Shown here in pieces: positions 13,066 to 25,400 of a DNA stretch of 64,000 nt. The notes under the pieces are model-generated. The model was not told the origin of the DNA. It did no database searches and was given only the letters and a program-made list of their open reading frames with translations. Origin of the DNA: Liolophura sinensis (lineage: Eukaryota; Mollusca; Polyplacophora; Chitonida; Chitonidae); contig NC_088301.1 in the NCBI RefSeq assembly GCF_032854445.1, forward strand, positions 16,361,518-16,425,517, in the 5' to 3' direction. The translations under genes and the position numbers were made by a program. Position 1 is the first letter of the stretch, and each line of letters starts with the position of its first letter.

Positions 13066-13273
13066 ACTGTAATTCTTGAACGTTTTCGCATGTTTGCAAG
13101 GTGTTTAAGCCTAATCTCAAGGCATGACTCTGTGTTTGATAAAAGTGCACTTTTTGTGAACTCTTGGAATTAACCATTCCAAGCAAAGTAGTCTCCAAAT
13201 CAAATTTAAAATGTGCATAGATTGCACTGAAAGTTGATCTGTCATGTGCAAAAAAGTTGAGGAATTAGGGTAG
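13066..13273 (-). repeat. MITE family C, copy 4
   Basis: Reverse-orientation copy, ACTGTAATTCTTGAACG to GTTGAGGAATTAGGGTAG. Separated by only 17 bp from copy 5 in the opposite orientation. Confidence 0.8.
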
Positions 13274-13290
13274 CTCTCAAGCCTACTTTT

Positions 13291-13510
13291 ACACCCCTAA
13301 TTACTCAACCTTTTTGCAAATGGAAAATCAACTTTCAGTACAATTTATGCATACTTATAATTTAATTTTTAAGACAAAAATACATTGGTTGGATTGGCCA
13401 GTTTCAGGGCTTTACAAAAATTATAATTTTATCAGTCTACAAAGAATAATGTCTTCAAGTATGCAGGAATAAATACCTTGCAAACATGTGAAAAAGTAGA
13501 AGAATCAGAG
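13291..13510 (+). repeat. MITE family C, copy 5
   Basis: Forward copy, ACACCCCTAATTACTCAACC to AGTAGAAGAATCAGAG. Confidence 0.75.
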
Positions 13511-14901
13511 CATATGTTTAAGAATATACCCGTTCAATTTGTTGAGAAACTGACTGAGAATCCCACTTCTGCATTTTGTTTGGAGAACCTGCTGATGGAG
13601 CAGAAGCAGTTTATATCAAAAAAAACTCTGACTGAATATTAAAATTTACCTTAGTAAGGTAAAAACAAAATGTGAAGACTGGTTTAAAGGATACATGAAT
13701 AGGATCTCTGAAAGAAACATTATGGTTTTAAGGGAAATGAAGAAGGTTATATGTTTGAGTCTTATAATGACAACTCTATTTTACGCATTTTTTCGGAAAT
13801 TTTTTTTACGCATTTTTTTTGAATTGAAAATCATGTATTTAATTGTCTTACGTTGTCAAATGAACAATAGTGGTTAATTCTTGTAACATATGGCCTACCA
13901 ACAGCAGAAAATTTCATGTTTTTGAGTGTTCTGTTTATTTGATCAGTGTTTACCACCAAGTTGTTGACTTATATAATGGCTGTCAGGTTTATGGATGTGG
14001 GATTAAGATAGAGGTCATCTTAATCCTAGTATGGATATAGGAAACTGGAGTGCCCAGGGTAAACTATCGCCCTTCGGCAGGTAGGCCACTTGATTGACGA
14101 ATGTTTGATAGGGTAAGGTGATAACACCTTCATGGATTTTAAATATATTTAATCTCGCATTCCTGGGACTGGTCCTAGAGGTTTATAGGAGTAGTATGTA
14201 TTGAGTAGTAATTTTCTTTCATATTGTATTGTAATGATGTGATGTAATTGATAAACAGATTGCAACTGTCTGTAGCGCAACCTAGCATTATGTTCTAAAT
14301 GTTAGCTTGTGCTTTTTCTCAGATGTCCACAAAGTTTCATTGTACTTAATTTAGATGTTGTAAAGCAATATTACTGACTCAGATTTACATTACAATATTT
14401 GATCACGTGTTAAGTTGTGGATATAAATTGTGCTGTGTATATTCATTTTTTATAACATGTATTTATTTACCAGATATGTTATATTGATGCTATGGCCTTA
14501 TATCATTACATTTTTCACAGGAGATTTTATGCATATGCAAATGTTAAATATCCACCGTGAATTCCACATAGTATTAAAATGATTCTTATACACCCATGTG
14601 CTTGGATTTTGAAGTTTGTTATTTTGTTTATTTGTGTATTTGAATGATGTTTAACACCATCAAATGATTTTCTGTTTTTTTTGAATGAATAGATGAATGT
14701 TTAAAGGAGAAGAAAACATAAAAATGATGTCAAACTCAGTTGAAAAAGCATGAAAAGTTATATGCAGATATGGTGTTTCATATTTTTTATATTTTTTCTT
14801 TCAGGAGAAAAGGGTGTTTTGAAAATAGTTTTGTATTGGTTGGTATTTGTGACAACCTCTTGGTACACATTGTGTTTGCATAATAGTGTTCTAAATCGGG
14901 A

Positions 14902-15171
14902 GGGGCCTCCGTGGCTTAATCGGTTAACGTGCTAGCGCAGCGTAATGACCCAGGAGTCTCTCACCAATGTGGTCGCTGTGAGTTCAAGTCCAGCTTATGC
15001 TGACTTCCTCTCCAGCCGTACGTGGGAAGGTCTCTCAGCAACTTGCGGATGGTCATGGGCTTCCCCCGGGCTGTGCCCGGTTTCCACCCACCATAATGCT
15101 GGCCGCCGTCGTATAAGTGAAATATTCTTGAGTACGGCGTAAAACATCAATCAAATAAATAAATAAATAAA
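14902..15171 (+). mobile_element. SINE family A, full length with TSD
   Basis: Complete copy: tRNA-like head (GTGGCTTAATCGGTTAACG A-box region, GTGAGTTCAAGTCC B-box region), conserved body (GTGGGAAGGTCT, CACCCACCATAATGCTGG) and tail TTGAGTACGGCGTAAAAC with AATAAATA repeats. It is flanked by the perfect 11 bp duplication CTAAATCGGGA (14891-14901 and 15172-15182), so the insertion is fairly young. Layout fits, from memory, the MetaSINE/BivaSINE group. Confidence 0.95.
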
Positions 15172-15850
15172 CTAAATCGGGATATGATGCATGTAAAATT
15201 CCTTTGAATGTAAATTGTTTTGTTTATACCAAAACACATGCATTTAATCTAAATTATGATAATATCTTTGAACATATTATCCAAAGTATAAATATAATCA
15301 AAATCCAGATTGAACTCATTTGTTATATATTAACAAATATATTTATTGAGCATGTGGTACATCCTCATTTGTAACATTATTATGCATAGACAATGTATAC
15401 ATTATGCCCCAGACACCCACCATACATAAAATTAATTTCAAACATCTTTTCCTCTATAAAGAAGAAATTTGAATCTGAAAATTTTGGTTTTCTCAACTTT
15501 TAACGGTTAATAACACTTTTAGTTTGGCAGTATATTTTAGCAGTACTGTGGTGCGAACATGTTAGACCCAAAATCAGAACAAACAGGAAATGCTTACAAA
15601 ACCAGCTAGAGTAAACAAAAAAAGTTAAAAGTCCCAATCCACATTAAATACAGTTTGTTCTTTATTTATTTTATTCCTTATTTACATATAACCTACCATA
15701 AACCTGCATTGTCTTTAGTGTGTTGGCAATTTTCATCTGATGAATGGATTGCTGCCAAATTACAGAGATGCAAATAATTTAAGATAATACACAAGTGAAG
15801 TAGGTGGTAAAAGGCCTATGCAGAACCACTAAGACCTGAACAGGCCTACC

Positions 15851-16062
15851 TTAAATGGCCTAAAATTTCGACCAACAAAATGCATGTTCCGAAGCAAATG
15901 AATGTCATGATTTATTACTTTTAGACCTGATACTTTTTCATGATGGGATATTATCCTACCATCCAAACAAACCTTAGAACACCTTTTTAAAATCAATAAA
16001 ACTCTGAGAATCAGGAAACATGAACGGCATAGTCATGGACGAAATAATAGATCATTTAGGGT
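15851..16062 (+). repeat. MITE family G, copy 1
   Basis: Ends TTAAATGGCCTAAAATTTCG and GAAATAATAGATCATTTAGG form imperfect inverted repeats. Related copies lie at 26523-26735, 52485-52690, 56930-57090 and 60027-60242. Confidence 0.6.
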
Positions 16063-16100
16063 AAAAATCTTTTAAGAGATACCGGTACTGGGGTTTGGGT

Positions 16101-16313
16101 GTATTACTCTAAATTCTCAACCTTTTGGCATATGAAAGAACTTTCAAAGCAGTTTATGCACACTTTTAGTTTGATTTTGGAGACAAAATTTCATTTTTAA
16201 GCTTGACCAATTCGTGGGCTTCACAAAAAGTATGATTTTCTTAGTCTACACAGAATAATACCTTCAGAATATGCTCGAATAAACATCTTTCAAACATGCG
16301 AAAATTACAGTAC
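16101..16313 (+). repeat. MITE family C, copy 6
   Basis: Forward copy, GTATTACTCTAAATTCTCAACC to CATGCGAAAATTACAGTA; lies just upstream of the proposed LTV1 first exon. Confidence 0.7.
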
Positions 16314-16429
16314 TTATCTCCCCTTAAAAAGAGAAGTCTTTAGCTTTGTGAGTGGATTTGTGGATAGCATGTGCGGAGTTGTGACATACGAAAAATAACT
16401 GCGATTTTGAGAAGAAGTCCCGTCTTACA

Positions 16430-16432
16430 ATG
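16430..16432 (+). other. LTV1: Tentative LTV1 exon 1 (ATG only)
   Basis: The sequence CGTCTTACAATG is followed directly by GTAAAT, a good donor. An exon ending in ATG would splice in phase to CCT GGA AGA and give MPGRRKK, like vertebrate MPHRKKK. The rival is ATGGACTTG at 17286-17294 followed by GTAAGT, which would give MDLPGRRKK. Neither is proven. Confidence 0.35.
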
Positions 16433-19400
16433 GTAAATATTGATATGTTGACATTAAATAGGCTTTAATTCCAGTCACCAGTGTTTCAAGAGTGGCCCCG
16501 GTTGTTTCTGATGATCAGTTCCGTCACTGTCAGTCTATACATCATCAACAACAACATAACCATTAACGATAACGTGTCACACATGGTTAATCTGCATGTC
16601 ATTCTCACTTAGGACGTGTAACGCAGAATTTTGGGCGTATCACTGGGAGTGTCTGGCGACGGTTTTACCAGTGGAAGGGTTCTATTGCACGTTTGAGAAG
16701 CTATGCAAAGAATATCGTCCAAACACACATCCAAATACGGCCCTGGATGACTATTCATTGCTTTTGACTGTTAAACTCCGAGATGTCGATCATCCCAAAG
16801 GTAAATATTCATCCATATTTATTGAAGTTCAGCCTCTCCGCTCACTTCTCATGTATGGAATGGTTGCCATGTATGTGGTGGGCATGCACAGGTAGGCTGC
16901 TGGATACGAAACGTCTGACCCGTACTGGCCTCATTTCAAATGTCCTCATGTCAAAACAACAACACTTGCTCTAGTTTGCTTCCCTGTCACCCGAACCTTT
17001 ATGGAATTTGTACCATTTGAAGCCAAGGGGACTAAAACCAGCCATTGCGTGATCGTATAACAACAAAAAGACATCCTAACCAGTTTGAAGGAAGGGATAG
17101 TTTCGTATCTACCTGCCTGGCTGTGCATGCGCGCCGTGTGGGGATGGCAGCCAATTCGTAAACGAGAAGTGAGCAGAGAGGTTGAACTTTAATAAATATG
17201 AATGGATATTTACCTTTGGGATGATCGACATATCAGGGCAGTCAGGTGCCCTAGAACCCTAAGCATTGTAAAGGAGTGCACCTGCATGGACTTGGTAAGT
17301 TATTTATCAACAGTTTTCCAAAATTTTACAGTTTATCCTTTAACAGTAAAGGGACTGATTCATGACTTTGCGAGCACCATATCAAATGTAAAAGAGCGAA
17401 GAAACGTCATCAAGGGCTACCAGAATATAAGCCTACTGGTTAGTTTGGGGTCAGATTGGTCACTCCAACCATATGACTCCTGAGGAGAGAAGTCATGCAC
17501 AGATGCTTTTGTCTTCCCACAGAAGGAAATACACAGTATTTATCATTGCCTTAATAGTACACAAAATCATTAATCATCCATACACAATTCCTATTTTATT
17601 TACGGGGTTATTTTAAGAAATGTCGAATGGCCTGACTGCCTCGTGTTTTCACATTGTTCTCGCCAAGAAAGGGCTGAAATATTGCTGATGTGGCATTAAG
17701 CCATAATCCTTCATTCATTAATTCATTCTAGTGGCCTGGTATATTGAGTGATATTGAATGTGAGTTCAAGTTCAGCTCATGCTGGCTTCCTCTCGGGCCG
17801 TAAGTGGGAAGGTCTGCCAGCATCCCGCGGATGGTCGTGGGTTTCCCCTGGGCTGTGCCCGGTTTCCTCCCACCATAATGCTGGCCGCAGTCACATAAGT
17901 GAAATGTTCTTGAGTATGGCGTAAAACACTAATCAAATAAATAAATATATAATGGCCTGGTATATTGAATGATATTAAATTAAGCCGCATGTCTAACCTG
18001 AAATGACCTGCTACCTTTTTCATATGACATGCTGTTTTACCATAACACTCTAATGTCAAAGTGCTATGCGTATGTGTACATGTACATCCCCAAAAACATT
18101 ACGTAGTGCACCAAGTGAATCGATACATTGCTATAAGCCGGATGGGCATTTCAGGAGTCTCGCGCAGCTTTAGATGAAACAGGGTGAGGGCTCTCACAAA
18201 CTAATGCGACTAAAATGCATAATTTTACGCTATTTGCTAGACTGAATATACATCTTGCATGGTCAGGTGTGTCAGCTTAGTGGCTTCCTTAGCACGGCAC
18301 CCTTAGCAGCTACAGTAATGTCTTTTCAGTTGCGTTAGTTTACGAGACCCCCATTCTTATCTCACCTACAACCGTACATTCCCATCTTCTTCGTTGCCCG
18401 TCCACATTTTGAATCAATCTCTTTTCCTTGTAAAGCTTCTTCATGATGTGCAGATTTTAGGCACAGGGTTGAATTTTCATTTGTTTGTCTGAACAGCTTC
18501 TCTTATAGCTCAGCTTGTATTTACAACTGCGAACACCTCTTTCTATTTATCTGCATGGCAAGATTGAGTAGTTTTGTTACTCTCACATTCTACATAAACA
18601 CTGATATCTGATAATCTGATATACTTGCTTACTTACAGTATTTTGGATATTAATTTTCACATTTTTGTGTTTCATTTTTCACCCTTAGCCTGGAAGAAGG
18701 AAGAAGTTTATTGACAAGCAGAATGCGGTGACCTTTCACCTTGTACACAGAAGTCAGCGGGATCCCCTGCAAGCTGATGATGATGCCTCACAGAGAGTGT
18801 TACTGCCGGCCGCAAGCCAGAAGGTAAACCATCGAACAGATACCAGTGAAAGGAACATCATGGATCTGACATAGAAGTTCTCCACTACCCTAATTCCCCT
18901 CCGTTTTCGAACATGAAGAAAAGAACTTTCAATATGATTTTATGCACCTTTTTAATTTGATTCTGCATTGGTTAGTTGGCTAATTTCAGAGCAAAAATTC
19001 GAAAAAATTTATCTGTCTGCACTGAAAAAATGCTCTCAGATACTTGAATAAACACCTCGCAAACATGTGAAAAGGTTAAAGATGTAGAGTAGCGATGTTG
19101 ATAAATATAGAGGGGCTTCTGTGGAATGCCAGGAGATGACATCATTTATAGAGTAAACTATCCAAGTCATGGTGTTTATCACGTACTACTCTGAATTGAA
19201 ACTTGGTACATTGTTTCGCCTTGACAAATTGAAGATCATATTCGAGTGTTTGGTAGTCCATTTTCAACGAAATTTAATGTGTCTACTTTTGCGCTGTTTT
19301 GGACATTAACAACTGTCATTGGGTAGATGACATGTATTTTGAAAACAAATCTTTTAGAATGCTTGTTAAACTGCTCCATGTTTACAGTGATTGGAGACAA

Positions 19401-22400
19401 ATGTGGCAAATTATGAAATTAAAATAAAACGTTTCTAAACAGTGAAATTTCTGAATTTCTAAACTGTGTGTTAAACGTGAAATCCAGAGCACAATGCTAC
19501 AAGTTACACAACAATCAACAATGAGATCAGATATGTAAATAATAACTCTAGATACACATTAGCTATAAGTATAAATTGAGTTTCATCAAGTCAGTAACTT
19601 TTGCAGTGCTGTTAATTTCAGGAGCTTGCGGAACGCAAAGAAGAACAAAGAAAGTTTGGGGTATTTTACGATGATGATTACGATTACCTACAGCATTTGA
19701 GAGACATCAGTGAAATCAACAAGCTGCAGCCTGGAGAGTACATCCGGGCGAATGATGGAGAGCTTGCTTCAGATTCGGAGGTGGAAATTCCACAAGGAGT
19801 GAGTCAATTGAGTAAATCGGCTGTCTTCTTTGTGCTTAGGCCACACCAAATTTTTTTTTCTTGAAAATATTTTTTTCAGTGTTTCAAGTATGAAAATTAA
19901 AATTAATCTAAAAAATCGTGTGAAATGTGGACTGCTCCATCAATTGTTCCCGGTAAAGGCATATTTACCTGAATAAAAAAAATAGAAAAATAGAAAAATC
20001 ACAATAGGTCAGATAAAGTAAAACGGTGGCATTTTTTTGTTTTAAATTTTTAATTTTCTTATTTTTATTTCATTTTTGGATTTTTTTAGTGTCAGCTCAC
20101 CTGTAAAACACAAAATAAAATTGGTGTGGCCTGTTGAAGTGACGTTACTAAAATGATGACGTATTTGTATTTTGTGCTTTTTGAGTTATGTATTTTCAGC
20201 ATCTTGTCCTTTCTCCATTTTTGTGAAATAGGGTGACTAGTAGATGTATTACTTCTTAAATATAAAACCAAATGTTAAACTGGGCTTTAATGCATAATTT
20301 TAGGTTGTACTCAGGTACCATTTATATGCCCCAAGAAAAAGCTGATACACTTCTTTATAGTTATATATGTTAAGCCACATTATATATTACATTTTGAGAA
20401 ATAAAAACCCAGCATTTCATGGATCTTCAATGGACACAGCCATTAAATGTGAACCTTGTGTACCTGAAAATTAACTCTTCATGTTCTGCCTGTTGAAAGC
20501 TGAACCACGTATTATAAACATTGAAAATTTAAAGAAAACAAAACAAACTCACCACAGGCATAATAGACTCACATGGAGAATGACTTGATCCTTTTATGCT
20601 GATAATATGATGAAAATGTTGTGCCTCAGTGAATTTATTTGTTCACTGTATCCAGATAGTGATGATTTTAAACTTATTCTTTTACCTTCAGGAACCCAGT
20701 CTTCAGCTACCGTCATCAGTGTTTGCCTCAGAGGTGGAAACTGAAGTGGGTCTTCTCAATAAAGCAGTGGCAGTAAAAGGTGTGCGTGAAGTCAAAAATG
20801 GTGGCAGATTATTTTATAAGTGAAATACTCTTTTAGCGTAAAACTCCAATCAAATAAATAAATAAATTTGTCGGCTTTGTCTCAACATGGGAGGTCCTAG
20901 GGCGAATGCCTCATACATGTATGTTATGGTATTTCTTTGCGATGAACATACACAGGCGTTTTCCCTTGTAAGATTGTGAATAAACATAATGGTAAATTCA
21001 ATCTTGGGATAGATCCATCAGTACAGTACAGGTCAGGTACATAATATCCCTGATTCTGTATTGAAATAACATGTATTTTTTTCAAGAATGATTCATAATG
21101 GATTCTCCTAATTGTCAGAGCAGGAGTTGTTCCCCTTGTCCATCATACTTTGTGCCATACATCCTAGCTTTGTGCCATACAAACATTTGGATGGAGCTGC
21201 ATTTGAATGAGACAACTTTTGAGTCGGTCATCATTTGTGGATGAACAAACATTTGGATACGCCAACATTTGGGTGGGTCAGCAATAATGGGTCAAAATTT
21301 CAATGTCTCCGACCGTACGTGGGAAGGTCTGCCAGCAACCTGCGGATGGTTGGGGGAATATTCTTGAGTATGGCGTAAACAACACCAATCAGATAAATAA
21401 ATAAATAAATCAAAATTTGGATGAGGTAACATTTGGGTTGGTCAACACTAGAATGTATCAAAATTTGGATGGGTTAACACTAAGATGGTCCAAAATTTGG
21501 ATAAGACAACATTGGCATTGGTTAACACTAAGATGGACATAAATTTGGATAAGACAACATTGGCATTGGTTAACACTAAGATGGACATAAATTTGGATGA
21601 GACAACATTGGCATTGGTTAACACTAGGATGGGCTAAAATTTGGGTGAGACAGCAGTTGGATAGGTTAGCACTAGGATGGGCTAACATTTGGATAAGACC
21701 ACATTGGTATTGGTTAACACTAAGATGGACATAAATTTGGATGAGACAGCAGTTGGATAGGTTAGCACTAGGATGGGCTAACATTTGGATAAGACCACAT
21801 TGGCATTGGTTAACACTAAGATGGACATACATTTGGATGAGACAGCAGTTGGATAGGTTAGCATTAGGACAGGCTAACATTTGGATGAGACAGCAGTTGG
21901 ATAGGTTAGCACTAGGATGGGCTAACATTTGGATGAGACAAAACTTGGAAGGATCAGCATTTGGAAGAGGAAATATTTAAATATTACATTAGGATGAGAA
22001 AACTTTTCAATGGCATGAAATGTGGTCCTTCCTATATTATTTTCCCGTATGGTCAAATTACTCCTTCCCTATGCACTTCTGGACAGGTATTTAGGGTTGT
22101 TTTGTTCTGATGTACATGACAGGGCCACAACCAGACTGGGATCCTGACATTGTAGCTGCACTCGATGAAGACTTTGACTACAATGATCCTGACAATCTGC
22201 TGGAGGATGACTTCATTCTGCAGGCCAATGCTGGCAGTTTGGATGCTGAGCCAGTGGATGAGAACATGGATGGCAGGAGAAGGTAAATTCATCGAGGAAA
22301 AGTCTCACAAACAAGATTGAAAACAGTTGGGTCATCCTTAATTAGTTCTTTCTTGCTGGTAACACAAGCTTGGTAGCAAAAATAGTATCGGTACTCTTTA

Positions 22401-25400
22401 GTTAAATACTTTTTTTTTTTTTCATTCTTGCTCATAAAACAGATAGAAAATTTAAGAAAGTTAAAGAGAAAAAATAAATGAAGAGTCTATCAAAAGATAA
22501 AATTAAAAATTGTTCTAAGAGTCTAAGAGTTGGTCGAGCTACCCCTAACAAACATATTTTTAATGTTGCCCTTGGGAATTGGGAAAATTGACAGATGCAA
22601 GAGAAATACAATTCCGTGAAAAATGCAGTCTGTTTGTGTTACTGTAATAGAAGTACATGTGACTCCACACAGAAAATTCTTGAGTAAGCCGGTACAGAGC
22701 AATCAAATAAGTTGTGAAATACTGATCAGTGAAAGATATACATGTAATCCTGTTCATTTGATGAAAAAAGTAGCTGTTCCAGTGAAGTGGAGCCCTTTTC
22801 ATGCGTGTGATTTCAAATCAAGAACTCAATGTTGGGAGACCGGGATCAATCCCGGATCTGGTCATACCAAAGATTTTAAAAATTGTACTTGATGCTGCCT
22901 CTCTGGGTGCTCAGCATTGAGAGGTTAGAGCAAGGAAACAAGGACTGGTTGACTATGTTGGTGTCAGTATAATGTGACTGGGTGGGGTGTCATGCCTGGT
23001 GTCATCATCAAGATGCTACAGTAGCGCCAGCACTTTGGCGGCATGGACTGGCCCTGTCACAGGAAGACACATTATAAGGACACATACCTAATGATTACTC
23101 TTCGTTGTCATGTGACTGAGAAATTATTACGTACAGCATAAAATCCCAAGCATTCATTCATTCATTCATTCAAATCGAGAACCGAAATTTGAGACCTTAT
23201 GGCTTCCTGTTTTACATCACAATGACTACATTGTTGATGTTGATTTGATGAAGTGTTACAGTTGTGGACCATGTACACAAGGTTCACGGAGATAGGAGCA
23301 TGAAACAATTTTGCACATTTAATGGCTGTGTCTTAAAAAAGGATCCGTGAAATGCTGGATTTTTATTTGATGTGGCCTAACATATATAACTATAAAAGAA
23401 GTGTCTCAGCTTTTTTGGGGGGCATATAAATGGTTTTAAGCCACAGTTTTCAGAAGGCTCCAACGATCAGGCTGGAAATTGAGTACCCTAGTTCCTCAAC
23501 CTTTTGGCTTATGGTAGAGAAACATTTAGGGGACTTTTTGCACATTTATAGTTTGATATTGGAGACAAAATTACGTGGGTTGGATTAGCCATTTTCAGGG
23601 CTACACAAAATGTATAATTTTATCAATCTACATAGAATAATGCCTTAAGAATATGCTTGAATAAACACCTTGCAAAAATGTGAAAAGGTTGAAGAATTAC
23701 AGCAGCTGAAATGCACTGTACAGTGTAGGTTTTTGGAGATTTGTTTGTTATTGCTTGTGTTTTCTTTGCAGACCCGACTTTGATGATGATCAGTTGTTTG
23801 ATTCTGATGATGACTACGAGGATGGAGATGGGGATGTGGCTTCTGATGAGGCTGATTTCTCAGGGGATGAGCAGTACAGAGGACCCATGGGGCTTGATGG
23901 GGAGGATCCATTCGGTGATATGGAAACGAAGTCACGCTTCACCGATTACTCGCTAAGCTCATCTGTGATGCATCGGAACAAAGGACTGACGTTACTGGAT
24001 GACAGGTTTGAGAAGGTAAATTAGTATACATTCAAAAAATATATACCTATGTTTGTGTTTGTTCAAAGGATACATGATAAGGTACTACAAATGAAGGTAT
24101 GGTTTTAAGAAAAATGAAGAAAGATATGCCCAAAAATGAGTTAAACTTTTTCCATCTTTAAGGCATATTTTGTATCTTAAAAACCGCTCAATTTTATGCA
24201 TATTTTTTGGTCAGTGGTTGTATATATTCGAAAATGGTTCTATCTATGAGCATCCTGGGAACACAGTACCATTTTGGACTCTCCCTCCAACAAAGTTATT
24301 TTGACTGCTATCTCCATTTGAAGTCACCACAGCAGTCTTAACTGTTCTTGACTGACTGCTGGGGCGTGAGACAAGCTGTAGCTTGAAATATTTTTGGCCC
24401 CAAGAAGAAAGGTGAAAGCCTCATATATGCCATTTTAATGAATTAAAACAAAGAATTTCATGTATCGTTGAAAAACATTCATCATAGTGTTAATACTTAG
24501 TTCTGAACTTTTTACCAAGTGTTTTTCCACCTTTTAAAGTACATTTACCTGAAATGACATGTCTCAACTTGAAGACTGTCCCTTGTTGAATTTACAGACC
24601 TGTCATCATATCCACTCCTCCAAACAATTGTCTTGCCATTTTTCAAATGTTCTTTTCATATAATGAGGTTGTACGTGTGGTGAGGTCACCAGTGTCATTG
24701 TTTGTATTTCAGCTATATGAACAATATGACGACACAGAAATCGGGGCCCTCGATCACGAGGATCTAGAGGGGGGTGTTGACCAGGGGAGTCATCTGCTTA
24801 ACACTATACTGGATCAGTTTGAAGACCAACAGAAACTTGTGTAAGATTTCTGTTTGTTATTATCAAAAATAAGGAAAATTAAGTTAAATAGTCTTTGATA
24901 TTTACAGAATAACACTTCTAAAATTGTTCAAGAAAAACTCTTTCAACTTAAGGGATGCTGGTTTTGCCCATTGTGTACAATGTACTTTGAAGTATTTGTT
25001 CTTTCTCATTGTGCTTGTGATTCTGTAATCTATGGAACAAATCCTTTCTTAATCTAACATATAGTGTATGTACTATCTTTTACTTAATGTGACAGTTACT
25101 CATTTTGACCTTTTCTGAGAGATTTATTAATTATAATAAAGTTATAATATTTTATACCATTGATTTTTCTCAGGGTCTAAGGATGCCTTTTTTTGGGCAC
25201 ATTTTTAACGCATATAATTATGTACATACACCTTCTGTTCATCAGTGCATTAAAAGATGTGGTAGAGCCAGGGGAGACCATCAATGACAGTGGTGAAGAC
25301 TCAGGCATGGACGATAATGGTCTTGTTACGGTTGTCTTGGAAGAGCCGGACAAAAAATGGGATTGTGAATCAATATTAAGTTAGTTCTCTTGTGTTGTAT

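Larger units (their letters stand above)
9843..16429. other. Intergenic region between elongase and LTV1
   Basis: No conserved coding exon seen on either strand. It is largely MITE family C copies (10221-10446, 12129-12343, 13066-13273, 13291-13510, 16101-16313), SINE family A copies (11225-11362, 14902-15171), a 27 bp tandem array (12007-12139) and a family G element (15851-16062). The remainder is AT-rich and featureless to me. Confidence 0.6.

Noticed and set aside
16596-16895. 99-residue plus-strand frame
   Set aside because: Overlaps an inverted-repeat arm, no recognisable domain, no splice support.
20154-20230. C/D-box snoRNA in LTV1 intron 3 (ATGATGA at 20154)
   Set aside because: No D box (CTGA) at a suitable distance and no terminal stem.
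21458-21928. 156-residue open frame on the minus strand
   Set aside because: It is the 48 bp minisatellite read in frame; the 16-residue period follows from the unit length.
21416-21985. CRISPR-like spaced repeats
   Set aside because: Repeats are contiguous without unique spacers, and the genome is eukaryotic.
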